From contig NZ_AP026708.1 of NCBI RefSeq assembly GCF_026000375.1, forward strand, positions 1,490,501 to 1,554,500: a stretch of 64,000 nt of DNA, written 5' to 3'. The position numbers were made by a program, and so were the translations under genes. This document shows, piece by piece, positions 14,945 to 23,147 of the stretch (positions are counted from its first letter, which is position 1; every line of letters begins with the position of its first letter). The notes beneath the pieces are model-generated. The model had not been told where the DNA came from and made no database searches. It worked only from the letters and a program-made list of their open reading frames with translations. The DNA is from Pseudodesulfovibrio portus. GTDB lineage: Bacteria; Desulfobacterota; Desulfovibrionia; Desulfovibrionales; Desulfovibrionaceae.

Positions 14945-15965
14945 GACTGCTCCTGGCGATGGCCAGGGTCACGGTGTCGGTCTTTTCCTTGGTCACGACC
15001 AGTTCGCCGCCGTGGGAGGCGCGCAGGGCCGAGGCCTCGGCCACGCTGGGCACGCCCATGTGCTGCTGCACCCGGTCCGACGGGGTGGGCACGCGGATGG
15101 CCGCCAGTTGCGCCGTGGAGAAAAACACGGGGTCCACGCCGAATTCGTGGGCCGCTTCGAGAAGGCCGGGCTCATTGCGCTTGGCCTCCACGGAACCCAC
15201 CGAGGCGATGGACTCCATGGCCAGGCCGTAGCGCTTGAAGACCTCGTTGACGTGGTCGAGAATTTCATAGGTGGAGACGTCGCGGCGGCAGCCTATGCCC
15301 AGGTGCAGCACGCGCGGGTGCAGGGCCAGCGCGGCCTCGGGACAGTCGTTGTGCCAGGAGACCCAGATGCCGGGCTTGCCGCAATCCCAGTCCTCCTTGC
15401 GGGCCACGCCCACGAAGCTGGTGTCCCAGGCCAGGCCGAGCCAGTCCTCGGGGTCGTGCAGATGGACCGTCTGTCCCTCGAGCAGGGCCATGTTGACGGC
15501 CTTGATGTGGCCGATATCGCCGATGACCAGCCCCTTGGACACGGCCATGGTGTCCACGGAGAGGATGCCCACCGAGTCCGTGGCCGTGGTTATCACAGGC
15601 TGCCCGCCCACGGCGCGGGCGCACCGGGCGGCCAGCTCGTTGGCCCCGCCCAGATGACCGGACAACAGGCTGACGGCGAACTCGCCCTGCTGGTCCAGGC
15701 AGACCACGGCGGGGTCGGTCTCCTTGCTCTGGAGGTGCGGGGCGATGCAGCGGACCACAATGCCTGCGGCGACGACGAATACGTGGCCCTCGAAGGCGTG
15801 GAAGGTGGCCGAGACCAGGTCGGACAGGGAGTCGAAGGGCATGGCCTCCTCGGGCTCCAGCCGACGGGAGGCGTACACCGTCCCGTCCAGACGGCCGGCC
15901 AGCCGATAGGCCAGGGTGAGCCCTTGCGAGGTCAATGCGTAGATGGCGATTTTCTTGGCGGACAT
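14937..15965 (-). CDS. cbiG: Cobalt-precorrin-5A hydrolase CbiG
   Basis: CbiG opens the delta-lactone of cobalt-precorrin-5A and releases acetaldehyde, a step of the anaerobic pathway. The protein has 342 residues. The N-terminal part holds GIVVRCIAPHLQSKETDPAVVCLDQQGEFAVSLLSGHLGGANELA, the family signature. The C-terminal part (LGIGCRRDVS ... SVEAKRNEPGLLEAA) is the CbiG/CobE domain. The ATG at 15965 has no SD; TAGATA lies six bases upstream, so it may be one of several starts lacking a leader. It is coupled to cbiH. Confidence 0.95.
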   Translation of the reverse strand: MSAKKIAIYALTSQGLTLAYRLAGRLDGTVYASRRLEPEEAMPFDSLSDLVSATFHAFEGHVFVVAAGIVVRCIAPHLQSKETDPAVVCLDQQGEFAVSLLSGHLGGANELAARCARAVGGQPVITTATDSVGILSVDTMAVSKGLVIGDIGHIKAVNMALLEGQTVHLHDPEDWLGLAWDTSFVGVARKEDWDCGKPGIWVSWHNDCPEAALALHPRVLHLGIGCRRDVSTYEILDHVNEVFKRYGLAMESIASVGSVEAKRNEPGLLEAAHEFGVDPVFFSTAQLAAIRVPTPSDRVQQHMGVPSVAEASALRASHGGELVVTKEKTDTVTLAIARSSRA

Positions 15966-16053
15966 TGTGTATATCTACCAGCAACCGCCCCATTGCGAAA
16001 GAAAAAACAACGGCAAATACCGCCCTTCCTTTGCCTATGCCCCTGAAACAGGG

Positions 16054-16084
16054 CAGCCGGAGCGCACCCCGTGCGTTCCGGCTG
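16054..16084 (-). terminator. Terminator-like hairpin after hemL
   Basis: CAGCCGGAGCGCAC (16054-16067) pairs with GTGCGTTCCGGCTG (16071-16084), 14 bp with one G-T pair and a 3-base loop. On the minus strand it follows the hemL stop by 30 bp. There is no long T-run, so strength is uncertain. Confidence 0.55.
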
Positions 16085-16114
16085 TCCACCGATTTTTCCG
16101 TGCCGTGCGCGCGC

Positions 16115-17374
16115 CTAGAACCGGACCTTGCGGGCCGCCTCCAGCGTCTTCTCGAAATCCTCGTCCGTGTGGGCGAAGCAGGTGAAGGCGCACTCGAAAC
16201 CGGCCGGGGCGAGATAGACGCCCTGGGCGAGCATCTGCTGCCAGTAGGCTGCGTAGGCGTCCGCGTCGGAGTTGCCGGACTCGATCATGTTGGTCACCGG
16301 GCCGTCGTTGAAATACATGGTGAAGGCCGAGGCGATCCGGTTCACGGACACGGCCCTGCCCTTCTCGCGCATGATGGCGGCCAGTTCGTCGGTCAGCTTG
16401 AAGGTGCGGGCCTCGAGCGCCTCGTAGTCGCACTCCCCGAGCCGCTTCAGGGTGGCCAGACCGGCGGCCATGGCCACCGGGTTGCCGGACAGGGTCCCGG
16501 CCTGGAACACGCCGCCCACCGGGGCCATGTGCTCCATGATCTCCCGCTTGCCGCCGTAGCAGCCGACAGGGAATCCACCGCCGATGATCTTGCCCAGGGT
16601 GGTCAAGTCCGGGGTGATGCCGAAACGCACCTGCGCGCCGCCGGGGGACAGCCTGAAGCCGGTGATGACCTCGTCGAAGATGAGCAGCGCGCCGTATCGG
16701 GTGCACAGGTCGCGCAGCCCCTGGAGGAATCCGTCCTTGGGCAGGACCAGCCCCATGTTCCCGGCAACGGGCTCCACGATGACGCAGGCGATGTCGTCGC
16801 CGCCCGCCTCGAAGTGGGCCTTGACCGCGTCCAGGTCGTTGTACTGGGCCAGGAGGGTGTGGCGGGTCACTTCCTCGGGCACGCCGGGGGTCCCGGGCAC
16901 GGTGGCGGCGGCGCTTCCGGCTGCGGCCAGGAAGGCGTCGGCGTGGCCGTGGTAGTTGCCGATGAACTTGACGAACTTGTTGCGGCCCGTGTAGCCGCGC
17001 GCCAGACGCAGGGCGGACATGGTGGCCTCGGTGCCGGAGGAGACCATGCGCATCATCTCCATGGACGGGATGAGCTTCGAAATCTCCTCGGCCAGGGCGA
17101 TCTCGCCCAGGCAGGGCGCGCCGTAGCTGGAGCCGAGGTCGATGGCCGCGTGGGCCGCCGCGCTGACCGCCGGGTCCTGGTGGCCGAGTATCTGCGGGCC
17201 CCAGGAAAAGACGTAGTCCACGTACTCGCGCCCGTCCACGTCGAACAGGTGCGCGCCCTTGGCGTTCTCGATGAACACGGGCTGGCTGTTGACGTACTTG
17301 CAGGCGCGGAGCGGCGAGTTGACGCCGCCGGGCATCAGGGTCTGGGCCTTGGCGTAAAGCGATTTGGAATCCAT
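16115..17374 (-). CDS. hemL: Glutamate-1-semialdehyde 2,1-aminomutase
   Basis: HemL converts glutamate-1-semialdehyde to 5-aminolevulinate in the C5 tetrapyrrole pathway, using PMP/PLP. The protein has 419 residues. Landmarks: [87 protein letters not shown], and the PLP lysine in [18 protein letters not shown] start at the ATG at 17374 with AAGGAA upstream. It follows the siroheme decarboxylase gene by 10 bp, which pairs the first and a late step of tetrapyrrole synthesis. Confidence 0.97.
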   Translation of the reverse strand: MDSKSLYAKAQTLMPGGVNSPLRACKYVNSQPVFIENAKGAHLFDVDGREYVDYVFSWGPQILGHQDPAVSAAAHAAIDLGSSYGAPCLGEIALAEEISKLIPSMEMMRMVSSGTEATMSALRLARGYTGRNKFVKFIGNYHGHADAFLAAAGSAAATVPGTPGVPEEVTRHTLLAQYNDLDAVKAHFEAGGDDIACVIVEPVAGNMGLVLPKDGFLQGLRDLCTRYGALLIFDEVITGFRLSPGGAQVRFGITPDLTTLGKIIGGGFPVGCYGGKREIMEHMAPVGGVFQAGTLSGNPVAMAAGLATLKRLGECDYEALEARTFKLTDELAAIMREKGRAVSVNRIASAFTMYFNDGPVTNMIESGNSDADAYAAYWQQMLAQGVYLAPAGFECAFTCFAHTDEDFEKTLEAARKVRF

Positions 17375-17384
17375 GATTCTTTCC

Positions 17385-17861
17385 TTATTTGAAATAAACC
17401 ATCGAGGTCTTCTTGAGTTCCTTGAGGGACCGGAGCACGCAGTTGTCGTCCAGCCCGGTGACCTTCTCGAGCTCGGCCACCACCTCAAGGGCGTGGCCGG
17501 GCCGCTCGCCGTGGATCATGGTGTAGAAGTTGTAGGTCCACTCGGGGTAGGTGCGCCGGATGTAGCAGTGGGATATCTCGGGCCGGGCCGCGAAGATCTC
17601 GCCGACCTCGTCGGAACGCTCCTCGGGCACCCGCCAGGCGACCATGGCGTTGTGGCCGTAGCCCGCCTTCTGGTGCCTGAGCGTGGCCCCGAAGCGGCGG
17701 ATGATCTTGCGCTCCTTGAGATTTTTCAGCAGGTCGACGACCTCCTGCTCGGTGCAGCCGACCTTCTCGGCAATGGTCTTGAAGGGCTGCTCGGTGTCCG
17801 GCAGGTCCGAGCCCGCCAGGGCCAATATCCGTTCTTCGGTCTCTGTGAATTGAATAGCCAT
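17385..17861 (-). CDS. Siroheme decarboxylase subunit (AhbA/AhbB type, Lrp/AsnC fold)
   Basis: A 158-residue protein with an N-terminal helix-turn-helix and an AsnC-type C-terminal domain. The block [29 protein letters not shown] is typical of AhbA/AhbB and NirDLGH siroheme decarboxylases, which remove two acetate carboxyls from siroheme on the alternative haem route of sulfate reducers. I cannot tell AhbA from AhbB. A plain Lrp-type regulator is the less likely alternative. I start at the ATG at 17861. A TTG at 17897 would coincide with the -35 of the promoter found here, and neither start has an SD. Confidence 0.85.
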   Translation of the reverse strand: MAIQFTETEERILALAGSDLPDTEQPFKTIAEKVGCTEQEVVDLLKNLKERKIIRRFGATLRHQKAGYGHNAMVAWRVPEERSDEVGEIFAARPEISHCYIRRTYPEWTYNFYTMIHGERPGHALEVVAELEKVTGLDDNCVLRSLKELKKTSMVYFK

Positions 17862-17868
17862 GGGAGGG

Positions 17869-17897
17869 TGTATACCCGCCGTCGGATTCGGATGCAA
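17869..17897 (-). promoter_or_regulatory. Promoter placed directly before the siroheme decarboxylase ATG
   Basis: TTGCAT (17897-17892), a 17-bp spacer, TATACA (17874-17869), then only 7 bases to the ATG at 17861. A sigma-70 start would fall on or next to the ATG, which implies a leaderless message. No SD is present. Confidence 0.5.
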
Positions 17898-17940
17898 CCA
17901 GTTGCCTCACTCCCGCCCCTGAACGGGAACGCTTCTCTTC

Positions 17941-17969
17941 TTGCCACCGAACCCGGCCCCAAGTATGCT
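17941..17969 (+). promoter_or_regulatory. Promoter of gpsA
   Basis: TTGCCA (17941-17946), a 17-bp spacer and TATGCT (17964-17969) lie about 35 bp before the gpsA ATG, with AAGGAG in the leader. The region is divergent from the siroheme decarboxylase gene. Confidence 0.5.
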
Positions 17970-18003
17970 TCGAGACTGCACAATGAACCAAAGGAGATCA
18001 TCC

Positions 18004-18996
18004 ATGAAGATAGCCGTTCTGGGCGCGGGGGCCTGGGGAACCACCCTGGCCGACATGCTCGCCAAAAACGGAAGGGAGACCGTGCTCTGGGCCCGTGAGC
18101 CTGAAGTCGTGGCCGAAATCCGCGAGACCCGCGAGAACAAGACCTTCCTGCCGGGCCGCACGCTGTCCGACAAGCTCATCGTGGAGAGCGACCCGGCCTT
18201 GGCCTTTGCAAACACGGACTATTTCCTGGTGGTCATTCCCAGCCAGTTCATCCGGCCCGCACTGAAAGGGTTCCGCCACATCCTGCCGGACAACCCGGTC
18301 ATCGTCTGCGCGTCAAAGGGCATCGAGCTGGACACGCTGGCGCCCATGTCCCGGGTGGTGGCCCAGTCCCTGGACGGCAAGCACCCCCGCTACGCCTCCC
18401 TGTCCGGCCCCTCCTTCGCCGCCGAGGTGTCCGAGGACATGCCCACCTCCGTGTCCCTCGGCTGCGAGGACCACGACCTCGGGCGCGAGCTGCAGGAGGC
18501 GTTCTCCACCCCGTATTTCCGCGTCTACTTCACCCCGGACTACCGGGGCGTGGAGCTGGGCGGCGCGGTCAAGAACGTCATCGCCATCGCGGCGGGCATC
18601 GCCGACGGGCTGGGCTTCGGCCACGACGCCCGGGCCGCGCTGATCACGCGCGGGCTGGCCGAGTTGAGCCGCCTGGGCACGGCCATGGGCGGCCAGGAGC
18701 GGACCTTCATGGGGCTGTCCGGCATGGGCGACCTGGTGCTGACCTGCACCGGCGACCTGTCGCGCAACCGCCAGGTGGGCCTCAAGCTCGGCCAGGGGCG
18801 GCGGCTCGACGACATCATCAGCGAGATGAAGGCCGTGGCAGAGGGCGTCAAGACCACCAAGTCCCTTTATAATCTTTCCAGGAAGCTCAATGTGGAGTTG
18901 CCCATCACCGAGCAGGTCTATAGTATCCTGTATGAAGGCAAGGACCCGCGACAGGCCACCATCGACCTCATGAACCGGGACCTGAAAGACGAATAA
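18004..18996 (+). CDS. gpsA: Glycerol-3-phosphate dehydrogenase (NAD(P)+)
   Basis: GpsA reduces dihydroxyacetone phosphate to sn-glycerol-3-phosphate for phospholipid synthesis. The protein has 330 residues. N-terminal Rossmann motif VLGAGAWGTTLADMLAKNG; SKGIELDTLAPMS; SGPSFAAEV; the catalytic lysine region LGGAVKNVIAIAAGIADGLGFG; and LSGMGDLVLTCTGDLSRN. The start at 18004 has AAGGAG at 17991-17996. It may be co-transcribed with the downstream lipoprotein and SDR/DUF2867 genes (13- and 15-bp gaps). Confidence 0.97.
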   Translation: MKIAVLGAGAWGTTLADMLAKNGRETVLWAREPEVVAEIRETRENKTFLPGRTLSDKLIVESDPALAFANTDYFLVVIPSQFIRPALKGFRHILPDNPVIVCASKGIELDTLAPMSRVVAQSLDGKHPRYASLSGPSFAAEVSEDMPTSVSLGCEDHDLGRELQEAFSTPYFRVYFTPDYRGVELGGAVKNVIAIAAGIADGLGFGHDARAALITRGLAELSRLGTAMGGQERTFMGLSGMGDLVLTCTGDLSRNRQVGLKLGQGRRLDDIISEMKAVAEGVKTTKSLYNLSRKLNVELPITEQVYSILYEGKDPRQATIDLMNRDLKDE

Positions 18997-19009
18997 CCAA
19001 GGAGACGCC

Positions 19010-19285
19010 ATGCGCCGGATCACTCTCATATCGCTCATCTGTGTCGCCGGACTGCTCCTCCTCGGAGCGGGCTGTTCCAAGCCGTGGCGCAACCCGGCCT
19101 ACTCCGGCAAGACGGCCGAGGCGCGATTCAAGGCCGACTCCCTGGACTGCCAGGTCATCGCGGGCGAGGAGTTCCCCCTCGACGGCCACAAGCAGCAGGC
19201 CCGCTACAAGGCGTGCATGAACGAACGCGGCTGGCAGCACGACGAGGACAACCAGGGGCTGCGGTTCGAGACCAAGCCCAGATAA
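19010..19285 (+). CDS. Small predicted lipoprotein
   Basis: A 91-residue protein with a lipoprotein signal: basic start, hydrophobic core and LGAGC with lipidated Cys22. The mature part holds two more Cys (LDCQ and KACMNERGW) and resembles small outer-membrane-type lipoproteins whose function is unknown. AAGGAGA precedes the ATG. It lies between gpsA and the SDR/DUF2867 gene in one direction. Confidence 0.8.
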   Translation: MRRITLISLICVAGLLLLGAGCSKPWRNPAYSGKTAEARFKADSLDCQVIAGEEFPLDGHKQQARYKACMNERGWQHDEDNQGLRFETKPR

Positions 19286-19300
19286 CGACGGAAGGACGCC

Positions 19301-20797
19301 ATGGCTGACGGCCCGGTTCTGGTTCTCGGTTCCACGGGATACGTGGGCGGAAGGCTGGTGCCGCTCCTGCTGGAGCGGGGGCACCGGGTGCGCGCCGCAG
19401 GCCGCAGCGTGGACAAGATCCGGGCGCGGTCCTGGGGCGACAAGGTGGAGGCCGTGCGCGCGGACATGCACGACCCCGAAAGCCTCAAGCAGGCCGCGCA
19501 GGGATGCTCCGCAGCATTCTACCTGGTCCACTCCATGAGCCGCCCGAGCCGCGACTTCGCGGCACAGGAGCGCGACGCCGCCTACAACATGGTCACCGCG
19601 GCCCAGTCCTCGGGACTCGAACGGATCATCTACCTCGGCGGCCTGGGCGAGGACTTCGAGGACCAGCCCCTTTCCAAGCATTTGAAATCCCGTGCCGAGG
19701 TCGGACGCATCCTCGCCCTTGGCCCGGCCAAAGTGACCGTACTCCGGGCCGCCCAGATCATCGGATCGGGATCGTCCTCCTTCGAACTGGTCCGCTACCT
19801 GGCGGACCGGCTGCCGGTCATGATCACCCCCCGGTGGGTGCGCACCAGGACCCAGCCCATCGCCATCCGCAACGTGCTCGGCTACCTGGCAGGCTGCCTG
19901 GAGAACGAGGCCACGGCCGGGCTGACCCTGGACATCGGCGGGCCGGACGTCCTGTCCTACGCCGAACTCTTCCAGCTCTATGCCGAGGTGGCAGGCATTC
20001 CCCGGCGGCATCTCCTGCCCTCGCCGTTCATCTCCCCCCGGCTGTCCTCCTTCTGGGTGTCACTGGTCACCCCCGTGCCCATGTCCCTTGGCCGCTCCCT
20101 CATCGAAGGGCTGCGCAACGAGGTGGTCTGCCGCGACAACCACATCCGCGACCTGATTCCCCAGGAACTCCTGTCCTGTCGCGAAGCCATCCGCCGCGCC
20201 CTGGAAAAGACCGAGCAGCAGACCGTGGAGACCTGCCTGTTCGACGTGGGCAGCGCGTGCATGCCCGAGTGGGCGTCCGTGGACGACCCGTCCTATGCGG
20301 GCGGCACCCGGTTCGAGATGGGCTACTCGGCCCGGCTCCAGGGGGACCCGTCCAAGGTCTGGGGGGTGGTCCAGCGCATCGGCGGCGAACAGGGATGGTA
20401 CTACGGCGACGCGCTGTGGCGGCTCAGGGGGCTCGTCGACCGGCTCCTGGCCGGGCCGGGCATGAAGCCGGGCCGCCCCAAGGGGCACGAAGGCCTGCGG
20501 GTGGGCGACGCCCTGGACTTCTGGCGGGTCATCGCCTCGGACGAGGGGCGGAGGCTCCTGCTCCTGGCCGAGATGCGGCTGCCCGGCGAAGCGCTCCTGG
20601 AATTCAAGCTCGACTCCCAGTGGGACAACGCCGTGGACCTGTCCATGACCGCCAAGTTCCTGCCGCGCGGGTTGACCGGCATCCTCTACTGGTACGCCAT
20701 GTATCCCTTCCACGTCCTGCTCTTCAAGAACATCATCAAGAACATCTCCGCGCTGGCCGGAACCCACCTCTACGAGCCGCCGCGCAGGGTGCACTAG
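19301..20797 (+). CDS. NAD(P)-binding SDR-like protein with DUF2867 domain
   Basis: A 498-residue two-domain protein. Residues 1-~280 form an atypical SDR/NmrA-like Rossmann domain (VLVLGSTGYVGGRLVPLLLERGHRVRAAGR at the N-terminus, LVHSM, YLGGLGE). From about 330 on (GYSARLQGDPSKVWGVVQRIGG ... YWYAMYPFHVLLFKNIIKNISAL) it matches the DUF2867 region often fused to such domains. Substrate and reaction are unknown; a link to membrane lipid or quinone chemistry is only speculation. GGAAGG lies upstream. It is followed by cbiD after 2 bp. Confidence 0.82.
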   Translation: MADGPVLVLGSTGYVGGRLVPLLLERGHRVRAAGRSVDKIRARSWGDKVEAVRADMHDPESLKQAAQGCSAAFYLVHSMSRPSRDFAAQERDAAYNMVTAAQSSGLERIIYLGGLGEDFEDQPLSKHLKSRAEVGRILALGPAKVTVLRAAQIIGSGSSSFELVRYLADRLPVMITPRWVRTRTQPIAIRNVLGYLAGCLENEATAGLTLDIGGPDVLSYAELFQLYAEVAGIPRRHLLPSPFISPRLSSFWVSLVTPVPMSLGRSLIEGLRNEVVCRDNHIRDLIPQELLSCREAIRRALEKTEQQTVETCLFDVGSACMPEWASVDDPSYAGGTRFEMGYSARLQGDPSKVWGVVQRIGGEQGWYYGDALWRLRGLVDRLLAGPGMKPGRPKGHEGLRVGDALDFWRVIASDEGRRLLLLAEMRLPGEALLEFKLDSQWDNAVDLSMTAKFLPRGLTGILYWYAMYPFHVLLFKNIIKNISALAGTHLYEPPRRVH

Positions 20798-20799
20798 CC

Positions 20800-21876
20800 A
20801 TGGCCGCGCAGTTGCGAACCGGACGGACCACAGGCAGTTGCGCCACGGCTGCGGCCATGGCCGGAACGGTGTTCCTGCTCACGGGCGGACGACCGGACGC
20901 CATCTGCGTCCCGCTCCCGCCCGGCGGAACCCTGACCGTGCCGGTCGAACGCTATGAGCCGGGAAACAACACCGTGCGCGTGACCGTCATCAAGGACGGG
21001 GGTGACGACCCGGACGCCACCCACGGGTGCGAAATCCAGGCCGTGGTCACCCTGGACCGGGAGAGTCCCGGCGCGCTGTCCGTGGCAGTGGACGGCGGCA
21101 GGGGCGTGGGCCACGCCACCCTGCCCGGCCTGCCCGTGGCCGTGGGGTCTGCCGCCATCAACCCGGAGCCGCTGAAACAGATCGAGGAAGGCGTGCGGAT
21201 GGCCGCCCGCGGCATGAAGACCGGCCGCATTTCCGTGCTCGTCGAGGTGCCCGAAGGCGAAACCATCGCCGGGAAAACCATGAACGCGCGCCTGGGCATT
21301 GTCGGCGGCATCTCCATCCTCGGCACCCAGGGGATCGTCCAGCCCTATTCCCACGAGTCGTGGAAGGCGACCATCGACGAGGGATTGGATGTGGCCCGGG
21401 CCCAGGGCCTCACCAGCGCGGTCTTCACCACAGGCAGGCGCTCGGAACGATTTTTCCTGAAGGCCAACCCGGGGACGCCCCGGCTGGCCTGCATCCAGGC
21501 GGCGGACTTCTTCGCCCATGCCATGCGCGCGGTCGCCGAACGCGGCTTCACCCGCGTCACCTGGTCGGTCTTCTTCGGCAAGCTGGTCAAGCAGGCCCAG
21601 GGGTTGGAATACACCCACGCCGGGACCCACGCCGTGGACTTCAACCGGCTGGCGGACCGGTGCGCCGAGGCCGGTGTGGACGGCCTCCTGCTCCCGGAAA
21701 TCCGCCACGCCAACACCGCCGTGCAGGTCCTGAACATGCTGACCGACCCCCCGGTCCGCCGCCAACTGATCACCCTCCTGGCCCACAGCGCCCAAAAGGC
21801 GGCGGAAGCGTTCTCCGGCGGCCGGGTGCAGGTGGATTACACCGTCTTCGACTTCGAGGGCACCCGACTCAAATGA
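20800..21876 (+). CDS. cbiD: Cobalt-precorrin-5B (C1)-methyltransferase CbiD
   Basis: CbiD methylates C1 of cobalt-precorrin-5B in anaerobic corrin synthesis. The protein has 358 residues. The N-terminal RTGRTTGSCATAAAMAG is diagnostic, followed by IKDGGDDPDATHGCEI, INPEPLKQI, ILGTQGIVQPYS and GLLLPEIRHANTAVQVL. I start at the ATG at 20800, two bases after the previous stop. The reading frame stays open for 432 codons upstream, but that part is a shadow of the SDR gene. Confidence 0.95.
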   Translation: MAAQLRTGRTTGSCATAAAMAGTVFLLTGGRPDAICVPLPPGGTLTVPVERYEPGNNTVRVTVIKDGGDDPDATHGCEIQAVVTLDRESPGALSVAVDGGRGVGHATLPGLPVAVGSAAINPEPLKQIEEGVRMAARGMKTGRISVLVEVPEGETIAGKTMNARLGIVGGISILGTQGIVQPYSHESWKATIDEGLDVARAQGLTSAVFTTGRRSERFFLKANPGTPRLACIQAADFFAHAMRAVAERGFTRVTWSVFFGKLVKQAQGLEYTHAGTHAVDFNRLADRCAEAGVDGLLLPEIRHANTAVQVLNMLTDPPVRRQLITLLAHSAQKAAEAFSGGRVQVDYTVFDFEGTRLK

Positions 21877-21900
21877 CGCCGCGTCCCGATGGAGATCACC

Positions 21901-22275
21901 ATGCCCGTCAAGTTTGAAACAACACGCATGGACAACTACCTGTTCGTGGAATCCTCCGGGGAAATGAGCTCCTTCGAAGACGGCATCGAATACATCCAGG
22001 CCCAGGTGACCACGGCGAGCCGGGAAGGAATCCGCCGCCTGCTGTTGGACGAACGCAACCTGACCGTCACCATCGACTACAGCGACATCCTGGCCCTGGC
22101 CGAATACTGGGAAAAAAACAACCTCCAGACCATGGGGCTGCGTGTGGCCTCCATGCCGCCGGTCGACGCCCCGCAGGCGCAACTTGCCTACGAAACCCCG
22201 GCCGTCAACCGGTCCATCATGTTCAAGGTCTTCTTCGACAGGCAGGAAGCCGAGGACTGGCTCCTGAATCGGTAG
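21901..22275 (+). CDS. STAS/SpoIIAA-like protein of unknown function
   Basis: A 124-residue soluble protein with alternating strands and helices. It resembles SpoIIAA/STAS-like small domain proteins (FETTRMDNYLFVESSGEMSSFEDGIEYIQAQV, then RRLLLDERNLTVTIDYSDILALAEYW). No catalytic motif is seen. I start at the ATG at 21901 because GGAG (21891-21894) has proper spacing; the ATG at 21889 lies upstream of that SD. It is the last gene before a strong hairpin. Confidence 0.6.
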   Translation: MPVKFETTRMDNYLFVESSGEMSSFEDGIEYIQAQVTTASREGIRRLLLDERNLTVTIDYSDILALAEYWEKNNLQTMGLRVASMPPVDAPQAQLAYETPAVNRSIMFKVFFDRQEAEDWLLNR

Positions 22276-22287
22276 CTTGAAGTGACG

Positions 22288-22335
22288 GCACAACAGAGGC
22301 GGCCCGCTCTCCCGAGCGGGCCGCCTCTGTTGTGC
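22288..22335. terminator. 22-bp perfect hairpin between convergent genes
   Basis: Arms 22288-22309 and 22314-22335 are perfectly complementary, with loop TCCC. The base is GCACAACAG and the tip GGCCCGCTC. It lies between the STAS-like gene and the transaldolase gene, which converge, and can fold on either strand. Flanking T-runs are weak, but the stem is very stable. Confidence 0.75.
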
Positions 22336-22346
22336 ATTCGTCCGGG

Positions 22347-22997
22347 CTAGTTCCCCTTCTGGAAAGCCTCCCAGTCGGCCAGGAAAGCCGCCAGCCCCTT
22401 GTCCGTCAGGGGGTGGTGCATGAGCTGCAGGATGGTGGAGTACGGCAGGGTGACCACGTCAGCGCCGATGAGGCCGGAATCCAGGACGTGCATGGGGTGG
22501 CGCACCGAGGCCACCAGAATCTTGGTGGCGAAGCCGTAGTTGTCGAAGATGGTCCGCATCTGGTTCACGCCCTCCATGCCGGACTGGCCCAGGGCGTCCA
22601 GGCGGCCCACGAACGGGGAGACGTAGGTGGCCCCGAGCTTGGCGGCCAGCAGCGCCTGGTTGGGGGAGAAGACCAGGGTCACGTTGGTCTTGATCCCGCG
22701 CTCGGTCAGTTCCTTGAGCGCCTTGAGTCCTTCGGGGATCATGGGAATCTTGACCACCACGTTGGGGCCGAATGAGACGAGATCCTTGGCCTCCTTGATC
22801 ATCTCCCCGGCGGAGGTGCCGATGACCTCGAGGGAAACAGGGCCGTCCACGGCTTCGCAGATGAGCGCGGCCTGTTCGCGCCAGTCGCCGCCCTCGCGGG
22901 ACATGAGCGTCGGGTTGGTGGTCACGCCGTCGAGCAGACCGAGTTCCCTGACTTCCTTTATCTGATCCAGATTGGCCGTATCGAGAAAGAATTCCAT
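22347..22997 (-). CDS. Transaldolase / fructose-6-phosphate aldolase family protein
   Basis: A small (216-residue) transaldolase of the FSA/TalC subfamily. MEFFLDTANLDQIKE, GVTTNPTLMSREG, VSLEVIG, NVVVKIPM with the Schiff-base lysine, and GATYVSPFVGRLDA are family blocks. It would shift dihydroxyacetone units in the pentose phosphate pathway or cleave fructose-6-phosphate; the subfamily does not allow a firm choice. AAAGGAGG precedes the ATG. It is divergent from cbiET. Confidence 0.93.
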   Translation of the reverse strand: MEFFLDTANLDQIKEVRELGLLDGVTTNPTLMSREGGDWREQAALICEAVDGPVSLEVIGTSAGEMIKEAKDLVSFGPNVVVKIPMIPEGLKALKELTERGIKTNVTLVFSPNQALLAAKLGATYVSPFVGRLDALGQSGMEGVNQMRTIFDNYGFATKILVASVRHPMHVLDSGLIGADVVTLPYSTILQLMHHPLTDKGLAAFLADWEAFQKGN

Positions 22998-23147
22998 GAG
23001 TCCTCCTTTGGCGGGCGCGCGGACTGGACGCCCATGATTGCGCCCTACCTAGCACAATCCCAATAAAGTGAAAACCTTCCGCAAACGTTTTCGTTCACGA
23101 TTGCATTCCTCTTTCCCCTTTTCATTGTTTCGTTTACATTACCGTCC

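Noticed and set aside
19504-20799. 432-codon extension in frame with cbiD
   Set aside because: It is a shadow of the SDR/DUF2867 gene. CbiD starts with its signature at 20800.
23110-23147. Full sigma-70 promoter for cbiET
   Set aside because: The -10 at 23135-23140 fits, but the sequence 17 bp upstream (TTTCCC) is a poor -35, so I did not list a promoter.
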